Below are positions 7,995-15,999 of a stretch of 28,614 nt of DNA, one piece after another; position 1 is the stretch's first letter, and each line of letters begins with the position of its first letter. The notes beneath the pieces were generated by a model. It did not search any database and was not told where the DNA came from. It worked only from the letters and a program-made list of their open reading frames with translations. A program made the position numbers and the translations under genes. This DNA comes from Betaproteobacteria bacterium (GTDB taxonomy: Bacteria > Pseudomonadota > Gammaproteobacteria > Burkholderiales > SG8-39), in contig SCUH01000331.1 of NCBI GenBank assembly GCA_004298295.1, positions 1-28,614 on the forward strand, given 5' to 3'.

Positions 7995-10556
7995 ATGACC
8001 AAGAAACTCATCATTGCCGAAAAACCCTCGGTCGCGGCGGATCTCGCGCGCGTCCTGGGCGGATGCGTGCGCAAGGGCGAGTATTTCGAGAGCGACCGGT
8101 ATGTGATTTCCTCGGCCGTCGGCCATCTGCTCGAACTTGCCGTGCCTGAGGAATTCGACGTCAAGAAGGGCAAGTGGTCATTCGCGCGCCTGCCCGTGAT
8201 CCCGCCGCACTTCGAGCTCTCGCCGATCGAACGCAGCGCGCAGCGGCTCAACGTGCTGCTGAAACTGATGAAGCGCAAGGACGTGACCGGGTTGATCAAC
8301 GCCTGCGACGCCGGCCGCGAGGGCGAACTCATTTTCCGCTACATCGTGCAGCACGCGCGCAACAAGAAACCGATCGAGCGGCTCTGGCTGCAATCGATGA
8401 CCCCCGCTGCGATTCGGGACGGCTTCGCGCACCTGCGCCCCGACCGCGATCTGCTGTCTCTGGCCGACGCGGCCAAATGCCGCTCCGAAGCCGATTGGCT
8501 GGTCGGCATCAACGGCACGCGCGCCATGACGGCGTTCAATTCGAAGGAGGGCGGGTTCTACCTGACGACAGTGGGGCGGGTGCAGACGCCGACGCTCGCC
8601 ATCCTGGTCGAGCGCGAGGAGCGCATCCGCAGTTTCATGTCACGCGATTTCTGGGAAATCCATGCGCGCTTTTCCGTCGCCGCCGGCGAATACCGGGGCC
8701 GTTGGGTCGATCCCGGATTCAGCAAAGACGACGACGCGGAGAAAAAAGCCGAACGCCTCTGGAGCGCCGCCGACGCCGAGGCGATCGCGGCCGCGTGCCG
8801 CGGCGGCCGCGGCCGCGTCAGCGAGGAGACGCGCCCCTCCAGCCAGAACGCGCCGCTGCTGTTCGATCTGACCAGCCTGCAGCGCGAGGCCAACGGCCGC
8901 TTCGGCTTTTCCGCCAAGAGCACGCTGGCGCTCGCCCAAGCGCTTTACGAGAAACACAAGGCGCTGACGTATCCGAGGACCGACTCCCGTGCCCTGCCTG
9001 AGGACTATCTCGAAACCGTGAGCGGCACGCTGGATGCGCTCGCTGCGGAAACGGCCTATGGATCACTGGCGAAGACCGTCCTGAAGCGCGGCTGGGTCAA
9101 GCCCAACCGGAGAATCTTCGACAACGGCAAGGTATCGGACCACTTCGCCATCATTCCCACGCAACAGGCGCCGCGTCATTTGAACGACGCCGAGGGCAAG
9201 CTCTACGACATGGTGGTGCGCCGTTTTCTGGCGGTGTTCTACCCGGCGGCGGAGTACCTGCAGACGACGCGCCTGACCGAAGTCGGCGCGCATCGCTTTC
9301 GCACGGATGGCCGCGTGCTGCTCAGCCCCGGCTGGCTTGCGGTCTACGGACGCGAAGCCGAGGAGTCCAGCGAGAATCTGCCCGCGGTGGCGCCGAAAGA
9401 AAGCGCCGCGGTGAACGAGGTGGCGGTGCAGGCGAACCAGACCAAACCCCCCGCGCGCTATACCGAGGCGACGCTGCTCTCGGCCATGGAGGGCGCCGGC
9501 AAGCTGCTCGAGGATGACGAGCTGCGTGCGGCGATGCAGGCGAAAGGTCTCGGCACGCCCGCAACGCGGGCCGCGGTCATCGAGGGCTTGATTCACGAGG
9601 AGTACGTGCATCGCACCGGCCGGGAGCTGGTGCCGACGCCGAAGGCTTTTTCGCTGTTCTTCGCGCTGCGCCATTTCGGCGTCGGCGAAATCACCTCGCC
9701 CGAGCTCACCGGCGACTGGGAATTCAAGCTGAAGCTGATGGAGGGCGGCAAACTGCGGCGCGAAGAGTTCATGGAGCACATCGAGTCGGTGACGCAGGAT
9801 CTGGTGGAGCGGATTCGCAACGGCCAGATTCCCGAGACCGCGTTCGCGACGGTGCCGGCGCCGTGTCCGAAATGCGGCGCCGCAGTCCAGGAAAACTACC
9901 GCCGCTTCCAGTGCCAGAGTTGCGATTTCTCGCTCTGGAAGGTGATCTCCGGGCGGGAGTGGTCGCCGGAGGAGGTCGCCGAGCTCATCACCAAGCGCTA
10001 TGTCGGCCCGCTCACCGGGTTCCGCAGCCGCCTCGGCAAGCCGTTCTCCGCCGGCATACGCCTGAACGCGGAGCTGCGGCCGGAGTTCGATTTCGGGCAG
10101 CCCGGCGCCGCCGCGGCCGGCGAGCCGCCGCCGGACTTCAGCGCGCAGACCGGTCTTGGCGCCTGCCCCAGGTGCGGGGCGCGCGTGTTCGAGCACGGCA
10201 TCGCCTACCTGTGCGAGAAATCGGTGGGCGCGACACCGGGTTGCGATTTCCGCTCCGGCAAGATCATCCTGCAGCAGCCGATCGAGCGAGCGCAGATGGA
10301 GAAGCTCCTCGCCACCGGCCGGACCGACCTGCTGACGCGATTCATTTCGCGCAAGGGGCGTCCGTTCAAGGCGTATCTGGTCAAGACCGCGGAGGGTCGT
10401 GTCGGCTTCGAGTTCATGGCGCGTCCGGCGGCCAAGGGCAAGACCAAGGCGCCCGCCGTCACCCCGGTTGCCGCAGCACCCGACGTTCGCCGCACGGCGA
10501 CACCTGCCCGGGCGCGCGCCAAGCCGGCCGCGCGCAAGAGCAAAAAGACCGCCTAG
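7995..10556 (+). CDS. topB: DNA topoisomerase III (type IA)
   Basis: An 853-residue type IA topoisomerase that cuts one strand and passes another through, mainly decatenating and resolving recombination intermediates. The TOPRIM domain starts at once (KKLIIAEKPSVAADLARVLG) and includes NACDAGREGELIFR. The catalytic tyrosine is Tyr326 in YPRTDSR. After the core come two Cys clusters (CPKCGAAVQ...CQSCDF and CPRCGARVFE...C...GCDF), typical zinc-ribbon modules of long proteobacterial TopB, then a Lys/Ala/Pro-rich tail (KGKTKAPAVTP to ARKSKKTA) probably binding DNA. The ATG at 7995 is chosen because the conserved N-terminus follows it. A weak promoter-like pair (TTGTAT 7951, TATCCT 7975, spacing 18) lies in the 90-base gap after dprA. 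Confidence 0.95.
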   Translation: MTKKLIIAEKPSVAADLARVLGGCVRKGEYFESDRYVISSAVGHLLELAVPEEFDVKKGKWSFARLPVIPPHFELSPIERSAQRLNVLLKLMKRKDVTGLINACDAGREGELIFRYIVQHARNKKPIERLWLQSMTPAAIRDGFAHLRPDRDLLSLADAAKCRSEADWLVGINGTRAMTAFNSKEGGFYLTTVGRVQTPTLAILVEREERIRSFMSRDFWEIHARFSVAAGEYRGRWVDPGFSKDDDAEKKAERLWSAADAEAIAAACRGGRGRVSEETRPSSQNAPLLFDLTSLQREANGRFGFSAKSTLALAQALYEKHKALTYPRTDSRALPEDYLETVSGTLDALAAETAYGSLAKTVLKRGWVKPNRRIFDNGKVSDHFAIIPTQQAPRHLNDAEGKLYDMVVRRFLAVFYPAAEYLQTTRLTEVGAHRFRTDGRVLLSPGWLAVYGREAEESSENLPAVAPKESAAVNEVAVQANQTKPPARYTEATLLSAMEGAGKLLEDDELRAAMQAKGLGTPATRAAVIEGLIHEEYVHRTGRELVPTPKAFSLFFALRHFGVGEITSPELTGDWEFKLKLMEGGKLRREEFMEHIESVTQDLVERIRNGQIPETAFATVPAPCPKCGAAVQENYRRFQCQSCDFSLWKVISGREWSPEEVAELITKRYVGPLTGFRSRLGKPFSAGIRLNAELRPEFDFGQPGAAAAGEPPPDFSAQTGLGACPRCGARVFEHGIAYLCEKSVGATPGCDFRSGKIILQQPIERAQMEKLLATGRTDLLTRFISRKGRPFKAYLVKTAEGRVGFEFMARPAAKGKTKAPAVTPVAAAPDVRRTATPARARAKPAARKSKKTA

Positions 10557-12973
10557 ATGTCGAGGTTGCGCACGCCGAGCGCATTGCTCTCGATGAACGC
10601 ACGCCGCGGCTCGACCTCGTCGCCCATCAGCTTGGTGAAGATCTCGTCCGCGGCGATGCCGTCCTCGATCTGCACCCGGAGCAGGCGCCGCGTCTGCGGA
10701 TCCATGGTCGTCTCCCAGAGCTGCGACGGGTTCATTTCGCCCAGCCCCTTGTAGCGCTGCAGGCTGACGGCTTTCTGCACTTCGGCGAGAAGCCATTTCA
10801 TCGCCTCGCCGAAATCGCGCACCGGCTGGCGCCGCTCGCCGCGCTGCACGAAGGCGCCGACACCCACCAGGCCGCGCAGCATCTCGGCGGTCTGGCGGAT
10901 CTGGGCATAGTCGCCCGAGTGGACGAATTCCGAGTCGATCGCGGTGACGCGCAGGTTGCCGTGACGCGTGCGCTCCACCCGCACCTGATAGCGCTCGGTC
11001 TTGGCGTCGAAATGCGCGCTCACGCGCACGCCGTTGACCGGCAGCGCGGCGGCCAGCGCCTCTGCCGCGGCCTCGGCCGTGTCGCGGCGCGACAGGTCGA
11101 TCTGCACGCCTCGCAGGATGGCCAGCACCACTTCACGGTCGATCCAGCGCGCGACCCTGTCGATCACCGCCTCGGTGACGAGATAAGCCTTGGCCAGTTC
11201 GGCGAGCGTCTCGCCGCGGATCGGCTCGCGCCGCGCCGCAGGGCAGAGCGCCGCGTCCACCAGCGCCAGGCGCAACGTGAATTCATTGAGTTCATGCTCG
11301 TCCTTCAGGTAGCGCTCTTCCTTGCCGAGCTTCGCCTTGTAGAGCGGCGGCTGCGCGATGTAGATGTGCCCGCGCTCGACCAGCTCCGGCATCTGGCGGT
11401 AGAAGAACGTCAGCAGCAGCGTACGGATGTGCGAGCCATCGACGTCGGCGTCGGTCATGATGATGATGCGGTGGTAGCGCAGCTTGTCGGCGTTGTATTC
11501 CTCCTTGCCGATGCCGCAGCCGAGCGCCGTGATCAGGGTTGCGATTTCCGCTGATGCAACCAGCTTGTCGAAGCGCGCCTTCTCGACATTGAGGATCTTG
11601 CCCTTCAGGGGCAGGATGGCCTGGAAGCGCCGGTCGCGCCCCTGCTTGGCCGACCCCCCGGCGGAGTCGCCCTCGACCAGGTAAAGCTCGCAGCGCGACG
11701 GGTCCTTCTCCTGGCAGTCGGCGAGCTTTCCCGGCAGCCCCATCGAGTCCAGCACGCCCTTGCGCCGCGTCATCTCGCGCGCCTTGCGCGCCGCTTCTCG
11801 CGCGCGCGCCGCATCGATGATCTTCGCCGTGATGATGCGTGCGTCGGCGGGCCGCTCGTCCAGGTACTGGCGCAGTTTCTCGGCGACGATTTCCTCCACC
11901 ACCGGCCGCACCTCGGAGGAAACGAGCTTTTCCTTGGTCTGCGAAGAAAACTTCGGTTCCGGGACCTTCACCGAGAGCACGCAGGCAAGCCCCTCGCGCA
12001 TGTCGTCGCCAGAGGTTTCGACGCGCGCCTTCTTGCCCAGCTCGTTTTCTTCGATGAACTTGTTCAACACGCGCGTCATCGCCGCGCGCAGCCCGGTGAG
12101 GTGCGTGCCGCCGTCCTTCTGCGGGATGTTGTTGGTGAAGCACAGCACGCTCTCCTGGTAGGAGTCGTTCCACTGCATCGCCACCTCGACCGTGATGCCT
12201 TCCTTCTCGGCGCTGGCGTAAAACACGTTCGGGTGCAGTACCGTCTTGGAACGGTTCATGTACTCGACGAAGCCGCGCACGCCGCCCGCAAAAGCGAAGT
12301 TTTCCTCCTTGCCGGAGCGCTGGTCGATCATGACGATGCGGATGCCGTTATTGAGGAACGACAGCTCGCGCAGGCGCCGCGCCAGGATGTCGTAGTGGTA
12401 GTCGATGACGCCGAACATGCCGCGCGAGGCGAGAAAATGCACTTCGGTGCCGCGGCGCTCGGTGAGGCCGGTGACGCGCAGCGGGCCGCTGGGCACACCG
12501 TCGGCGAATTCCATCTGGTGCACCTTGCCGTCGCGCCAGATGGTCAGCCGCAGCCAGCTGGAAAGCGCGTTCACCACGGAGACGCCGACCCCGTGCAGAC
12601 CCCCCGAAACCTTGTAGGTCTGATTGTCGAACTTGCCGCCCGCATGCAGCTCCGTCATGACGATTTCCGCCGCCGAACGCTTCAGCTCGTCGTCCTCCAT
12701 GATGCCGGTGGGGATGCCGCGCCCGTTATCCAGCACCGAAACCGAGTTGTCGGTGTGAATCGTGGCCACGATCTCGTCGCAGTAACCCGCCAGCGCTTCG
12801 TCCACGGCGTTGTCCACGACCTCGAACACCATGTGGTGCAGGCCGGTGCCATCCGAGGTGTCGCCGATGTACATCCCGGGCCGCTTGCGAACCGCATCGA
12901 GGCCCTTCAGGACCTTGATGGAGTCGCTGCCGTAGCCGTTGCTGTCCTGCAGATCCTTTTCCGATTCGCCCAC
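10553..12973 (-). CDS. gyrB: DNA gyrase subunit B
   Basis: An 806-residue ATPase subunit of DNA gyrase, which introduces negative supercoils with GyrA (not in this window). The GHKL ATPase domain shows EVVDNAVDEALAG, VLDNGRGIPTG and GGLHGVGVSVVNAL. The transducer follows, then the TOPRIM domain with LVEGDSAGGSAKQGRDR and MTDADVDGSHIRTLLLTFFYR. The C-terminus has QRYKGLGEMNPSQLWETTMDP. No ATG exists near the N-terminus. GTG at 12973 gives MGESEKDLQDSNGYG and is preceded by GGAAAG at 9 bases, which decides the start; the frame remains open to 13108 inside dnaN without meaning. It ends on a CTAG shared with topB. About 170 residues between the two TOPRIM halves are present, as usual in proteobacterial GyrB. 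Confidence 0.97.
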   Translation of the reverse strand: MGESEKDLQDSNGYGSDSIKVLKGLDAVRKRPGMYIGDTSDGTGLHHMVFEVVDNAVDEALAGYCDEIVATIHTDNSVSVLDNGRGIPTGIMEDDELKRSAAEIVMTELHAGGKFDNQTYKVSGGLHGVGVSVVNALSSWLRLTIWRDGKVHQMEFADGVPSGPLRVTGLTERRGTEVHFLASRGMFGVIDYHYDILARRLRELSFLNNGIRIVMIDQRSGKEENFAFAGGVRGFVEYMNRSKTVLHPNVFYASAEKEGITVEVAMQWNDSYQESVLCFTNNIPQKDGGTHLTGLRAAMTRVLNKFIEENELGKKARVETSGDDMREGLACVLSVKVPEPKFSSQTKEKLVSSEVRPVVEEIVAEKLRQYLDERPADARIITAKIIDAARAREAARKAREMTRRKGVLDSMGLPGKLADCQEKDPSRCELYLVEGDSAGGSAKQGRDRRFQAILPLKGKILNVEKARFDKLVASAEIATLITALGCGIGKEEYNADKLRYHRIIIMTDADVDGSHIRTLLLTFFYRQMPELVERGHIYIAQPPLYKAKLGKEERYLKDEHELNEFTLRLALVDAALCPAARREPIRGETLAELAKAYLVTEAVIDRVARWIDREVVLAILRGVQIDLSRRDTAEAAAEALAAALPVNGVRVSAHFDAKTERYQVRVERTRHGNLRVTAIDSEFVHSGDYAQIRQTAEMLRGLVGVGAFVQRGERRQPVRDFGEAMKWLLAEVQKAVSLQRYKGLGEMNPSQLWETTMDPQTRRLLRVQIEDGIAADEIFTKLMGDEVEPRRAFIESNALGVRNLDI

Positions 12974-12982
12974 GTCCGTGTA

Positions 12983-12988
12983 CTTTCC
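12983..12988 (-). promoter_or_regulatory. Ribosome-binding site deciding the GTG start of gyrB
   Basis: On the minus strand GGAAAG lies 9 bases before GTG at 12973, in the 22-base gap after the dnaN stop. No ATG is available in frame, so this site is the main support for the start. Confidence 0.6.
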
Positions 12989-12995
12989 GCGCCCG

Positions 12996-14102
12996 CTAGA
13001 TGCGCATTGGCATGACGACGTACTTGAAATCCGCTTCCGCGGGGAAGCACAGCAGCGCGCTCGAGGCCGCGTCACCGAAGCTGCATTCCACCTGCGGCGC
13101 GGCCACATTGTTCAACACGTCGAGCAGGTAGTTGACGTTGAATCCGATATCGAGCGTGTCGCCGCCGTAACTCACATCGAGCGTTTCCTCGGCCTCCTCC
13201 AGCTCGGCGTTGGAGGACACGATCTTGAGGCTGTTGGGCGTCAGCACCCAGCGCACACCGCGGAACTTCTCATTCGAAAGAATCGCCGCGCGCAGCAGCG
13301 CCTGCCGCAGGGTCTCACGGTCGATCGAAAGCGTGTTCGGATGCGCCGTCGGGATCACCCGCGTGAAGTCCGGAAACTTGCCATCGACAAGCTTGGACAG
13401 CAGATCCACCTCGCCGAACGAGAACGCGGCCTGCGACGCGGAAATCTCGATCCCGACTTCGTCATCGACGTCGCCAAGCAGCTTCGAGAGTTCGAGCACG
13501 GTCTTTCGGGGCAGAATCACCTCCTGCCGCGGCACCTCCCTGTCGAGCGCGAGCGAGGCGTAGGCGAGCCGGTGACCGTCGGTAGCCACCAGGCGCAGTT
13601 GCCGGTCCTCGACCAGGATCAGCAGGCCGTTGAGGTAGTAGCGGATGTCCTGCTGCGCCATCGCGTACTGCACCAGCCCCAGCAGCTTGCGCAAGGCTTT
13701 CTGCGGCAGTCCAAAGCGCGCCGAGCTGCCCGATGGCGCCGCCAGGCGCGGAAAATCGTCGGCCGGAAGGGTCTGCAGCGAAAAGCGGCTTTTCCCGGAC
13801 TTCAGCTGCATGCGCTTGTCCTGCAGCTGCAGCGTGACCTCTGCATCCTCCGGGAGCGCGCGCAGGATGTCCACCAGCTTGCGCGCACCGACCGTGACGG
13901 CGCGCGCCTCGCCGGCGCCCTCCAACTTGGAGCGCGCCGTGACCTGAATCTCGATATCGGTGGCGAGAAACGACAGCCCGCCCTTGCCGCCTTCGATGAG
14001 CACGTTCGACAGGATCGGCAGCGTGTGGCGCCGCTCGATGATTCCGCACACGGCCGCCAGCGGAACCAGCAGCTGGTCGCGCCCTGCCTTCACTAAAAGC
14101 AT
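12996..14102 (-). CDS. dnaN: DNA polymerase III sliding clamp (beta subunit)
   Basis: A 368-residue ring-forming clamp that tethers DNA polymerase III to DNA. Family landmarks include the N-terminus MLLVKAGRDQLLVPL, IERRHTLPILSNVL, FLATDIEIQV, the central ATDGHRLAYASL and the C-terminal end YVVMPMRI, which forms part of the hydrophobic partner-binding pocket. Two ATGs lie 6 bases apart. The second (14102) is preferred because it sits at normal distance from AAAAGGA and aligns with family starts; ATG at 14108 would touch that site directly. It is followed after 22 bases by gyrB; recF, often found between them in other bacteria, is absent. Confidence 0.97.
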   Translation of the reverse strand: MLLVKAGRDQLLVPLAAVCGIIERRHTLPILSNVLIEGGKGGLSFLATDIEIQVTARSKLEGAGEARAVTVGARKLVDILRALPEDAEVTLQLQDKRMQLKSGKSRFSLQTLPADDFPRLAAPSGSSARFGLPQKALRKLLGLVQYAMAQQDIRYYLNGLLILVEDRQLRLVATDGHRLAYASLALDREVPRQEVILPRKTVLELSKLLGDVDDEVGIEISASQAAFSFGEVDLLSKLVDGKFPDFTRVIPTAHPNTLSIDRETLRQALLRAAILSNEKFRGVRWVLTPNSLKIVSSNAELEEAEETLDVSYGGDTLDIGFNVNYLLDVLNNVAAPQVECSFGDAASSALLCFPAEADFKYVVMPMRI

Positions 14103-14108
14103 TGTCAT

Positions 14109-14115
14109 TCCTTTT
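14109..14115 (-). promoter_or_regulatory. Ribosome-binding site deciding the dnaN start
   Basis: Minus strand AAAAGGA. It directly abuts the ATG at 14108 but is 6 bases from the ATG at 14102, so the second ATG is the likely initiation codon. Confidence 0.65.
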
Positions 14116-14158
14116 CTAATAACAAAACATCACTGCTAACTAATAGATCCGCCGCGAA

Positions 14159-14174
14159 TCCGGGATAACCCGGA
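14159..14174. repeat. Hairpin with TTAT loop in the dnaA-dnaN gap
   Basis: Perfect 6-base arms TCCGGG and CCCGGA around ATAA. On the minus strand the loop and arm read TTATCC, the first six bases of a DnaA box. No T-run follows on the minus strand, so it is not an obvious dnaA terminator. Confidence 0.55.
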
Positions 14175-14223
14175 AAACCGTCTGGGTTCCGCGACTTGGG
14201 CAGCGCCGAAGCGGTGGACAGGC

Positions 14224-14253
14224 TGTGCATCACCGGGTGGTGCAATGTGCATC
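14224..14253 (+). repeat. Direct repeat TGTGCATC, two copies 22 bases apart
   Basis: TGTGCATC occurs at 14224-14231 and 14246-14253, close to two helical turns apart. Each copy, read on the minus strand, is part of a degenerate DnaA box (see the origin candidate). Confidence 0.5.
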
Positions 14254-14330
14254 GTTTGGGCAGGCCGGCGCAAAAGCCCGGTTACGCACAATCCGCCCCA
14301 GATTCGCGCACAGGCTATTCAACACCGGAT

Positions 14331-15665
14331 TCATCCCTTCAAGGTCTGTTCGAGCACGTGGTAGTCGCGGTTCAATGACTGGTCCTTCTTGCGCAGCGTG
14401 GCCACAGTGCGGCAGGCATGCAGCACCGTGGTGTGATCGCGGTTGCCGAAGGCTTCGCCGATCTCGGGCAGGCTCATCTGGGTCAGGTCCTTGGCGAGCG
14501 CCATCGCCACCTGGCGCGGCCGGGCAATGTTGCGCGTGCGCCGCTTCGAGTGCATGTCGGAGGCCTTGATCTTGAAGTAGTCGGCCACGGTCTTCTGGAT
14601 GCCCTCAACCGTGATCTGGCGGTTAGCGACGTTGAGAATGTCGCGCAGCGCCTCGCGGGCGAGGTCGAGCGAGAGTTCGCGCCCGCTGAAGCGCGCGAAG
14701 GCGAACACCTTCTTCAGCGCGCCCTCGAGCTCGCGGACGTTGGAGCGCACGTGTTTGGCGATGAAGAAGGCGATGTCCTCGTTCAGGGCGACACCCTCGG
14801 CTTCGGCCTTCTTCAGCACGATGGCGACGCGCATCTCGAGCTCCGGAGCCTCGATGGCGACGGTGAGTCCCCAGCCAAAACGCGAGATCAGCCGCTCCTG
14901 CATGCCGACAATTTCCTTCGGATAGGTGTCGCAGGTGATGACGATCTGCTTGTGCGCCTCGACGAGCGCGTTGAAGGCGTAGAAAAACTCTTCCTGCGTG
15001 CGGTCCTTGTTGGAGAAGAACTGAATATCGTCGATCAGCAGCAGGTCGAGCGAATGGTAGTAGCGCTTGAAATCGTCAAACGATTTCTGCTGATAAGCGC
15101 GCACCAGCTCGGTCACGTACTGCTCGGCGTGGATGTAACGGATGCGCGCTTGCGGTCGCTGTGCGGCGAGCGCATTGCCGATCGCCTGCACGAGGTGCGT
15201 CTTGCCCAAGCCGACGCCGCCATAGATGAACAGCGGGTTGTACGAGATGCCCGGGTTCTCGGCAACCTGCAGCGCTGCGGCGCGGGCGAGCTGGTTGGCC
15301 TTGCCGGTGACGAAGTTCTCGAAGCTGAACGCGGGGTTGAGGCGCGCCCGTTCGAGACTCGGTGACGGCTCCACGCCGCCACGCGGGGCGACGCTCGGCG
15401 CGCGCACAGGGCCGGGAGCGACCCGCGGCAATACCAGGCGGACCTCGATCTCGCGGCCGCAGGCCTCAGCGGCGAGGCGTCCGATGCGGGAGGCAAACCG
15501 CTCACGCACCCACTCCAGCACGAACCGGTTGGGCGCCGTCAGTACCAGTGCGTCGGGCTCCGACGCCAGCGCTTCGGCGGTCAGGGGGCGGATCCAGGTG
15601 GCGAATTGCTGCGCCGGCAATTCCTGCTCCATTCGGCGCAGGCAGGCGTCCCAGAGGCTGTGCAT
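14331..15665 (-). CDS. dnaA: Chromosomal replication initiator protein DnaA
   Basis: A 444-residue AAA+ initiator that binds DnaA boxes and opens the origin in its ATP form. Domain I starts LWDACLRRMEQELPAQQFATW; a short Pro-rich linker (about 82-108) is domain II. Domain III has Walker A GGVGLGKT (149-156), Walker B LLIDDIQF (209-216) and the sensor region ISRFGWGL. Domain IV carries the DnaA signature NRDHTTVLHACRTV (408-421). It is a little shorter than the E. coli protein (467), the difference lying in the linker. Transcribed leftward ahead of dnaN and divergent from rpmH. A perfect DnaA box in the 183-base upstream gap suggests autoregulation. Confidence 0.98.
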   Translation of the reverse strand: MHSLWDACLRRMEQELPAQQFATWIRPLTAEALASEPDALVLTAPNRFVLEWVRERFASRIGRLAAEACGREIEVRLVLPRVAPGPVRAPSVAPRGGVEPSPSLERARLNPAFSFENFVTGKANQLARAAALQVAENPGISYNPLFIYGGVGLGKTHLVQAIGNALAAQRPQARIRYIHAEQYVTELVRAYQQKSFDDFKRYYHSLDLLLIDDIQFFSNKDRTQEEFFYAFNALVEAHKQIVITCDTYPKEIVGMQERLISRFGWGLTVAIEAPELEMRVAIVLKKAEAEGVALNEDIAFFIAKHVRSNVRELEGALKKVFAFARFSGRELSLDLAREALRDILNVANRQITVEGIQKTVADYFKIKASDMHSKRRTRNIARPRQVAMALAKDLTQMSLPEIGEAFGNRDHTTVLHACRTVATLRKKDQSLNRDYHVLEQTLKG

Positions 15666-15757
15666 GGTCGCGGCGGATTCAGCAGTTCAAGGCGGGTGGC
15701 CGACGGTGGCGGCGTGCCGCGCCATCGGAAGCGCAATGTTACCCGGTCGCGCAACAG

Positions 15758-15766
15758 TTATCCACA
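15758..15766 (+). promoter_or_regulatory. Perfect DnaA box in the dnaA-rpmH gap
   Basis: TTATCCACA, identical to the strongest E. coli DnaA box. It is 93 bases upstream of the dnaA start and 25 bases upstream of the rpmH -35 element. It is the only perfect copy I found in the intergenic regions, so it could serve dnaA autoregulation, origin function, or both. Confidence 0.75.
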
Positions 15767-15790
15767 GTCAGCGGGCGAAAGATCGTTCAT

Positions 15791-15820
15791 TTGACAACGC
15801 CAAGCGCAGCGCGATCTAAT
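15791..15820 (+). promoter_or_regulatory. Sigma70-type promoter of the rpmH operon
   Basis: A perfect -35 TTGACA (15791-15796), an 18-base spacer and -10 TCTAAT (15815-15820), 28 bases before the rpmH ATG. It probably drives rpmH-rnpA-yidD-yidC-mnmE. Confidence 0.75.
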
Positions 15821-15848
15821 ACCGCCCTTTTTCCGAACGAGCCAACCC

Positions 15849-15983
15849 ATGAAGCGAACCTATCAACCTTCGAAGACGCGGCGCGCGCGGCGTCACGGGT
15901 TTCTCGTCCGCAGCCGCACGCGCGGCGGGCGCGCGGTCTTGCGCGCGCGCCGCGCCAAGGGCCGCAAGCGCCTCGCGGTCTAG
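15849..15983 (+). CDS. rpmH: 50S ribosomal protein L34
   Basis: A 44-residue, Arg/Lys-rich ribosomal protein of the large subunit. It starts MKRTYQPSKTRRARRHGF and ends ARRAKGRKRLAV, matching the family along its whole length. It is first in the rightward cluster behind a clear promoter and is 16 bases ahead of rnpA, the conserved bacterial pairing. The central RSRTRGGRAV is the family TRGGRAV block. It lies divergent to dnaA. Confidence 0.97.
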   Translation: MKRTYQPSKTRRARRHGFLVRSRTRGGRAVLRARRAKGRKRLAV

Positions 15984-15999
15984 ATAGACCGGGCGGCGC

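Larger units (their letters stand above)
14103..14330. other. oriC: dnaA-dnaN intergenic region, candidate replication origin
   Basis: A 228-base gap without a gene. Near dnaN, 14111-14147 is AT-rich (10 of 37 bases G or C) inside a GC-rich neighbourhood, as expected of an unwinding element. Beside it is the hairpin TCCGGG-ATAA-CCCGGA. Degenerate DnaA boxes (relaxed consensus TTATNCACA) are TTACGCACA at 14282-14290 (one mismatch), TGATGCACA on the minus strand of 14224-14232 (one mismatch) and CGATGCACA on the minus strand of 14246-14254 (two mismatches). There is no perfect box. The position beside dnaA and the change of main gene direction nearby favour an origin here or in the dnaA-rpmH gap. 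The region should also hold the dnaN promoter, which I could not pinpoint. Confidence 0.5.

Noticed and set aside
9063..11554. Long open frames opposite topB and running across the topB-gyrB junction (both strands)
   Set aside because: They are shadows of the two topoisomerase genes, whose motifs are intact in their own frames.
12974..13108. N-terminal extension of gyrB
   Set aside because: Lies inside dnaN, and the GTG at 12973 has a ribosome-binding site and family-like N-terminus.
14350..14365. CACGTG core resembling parS inside dnaA
   Set aside because: The flanks do not match TGTTNCACGTGNAACA. Other CACGTG cores near 21712, 24493 and 25507 fail the same test and lie in coding sequence.
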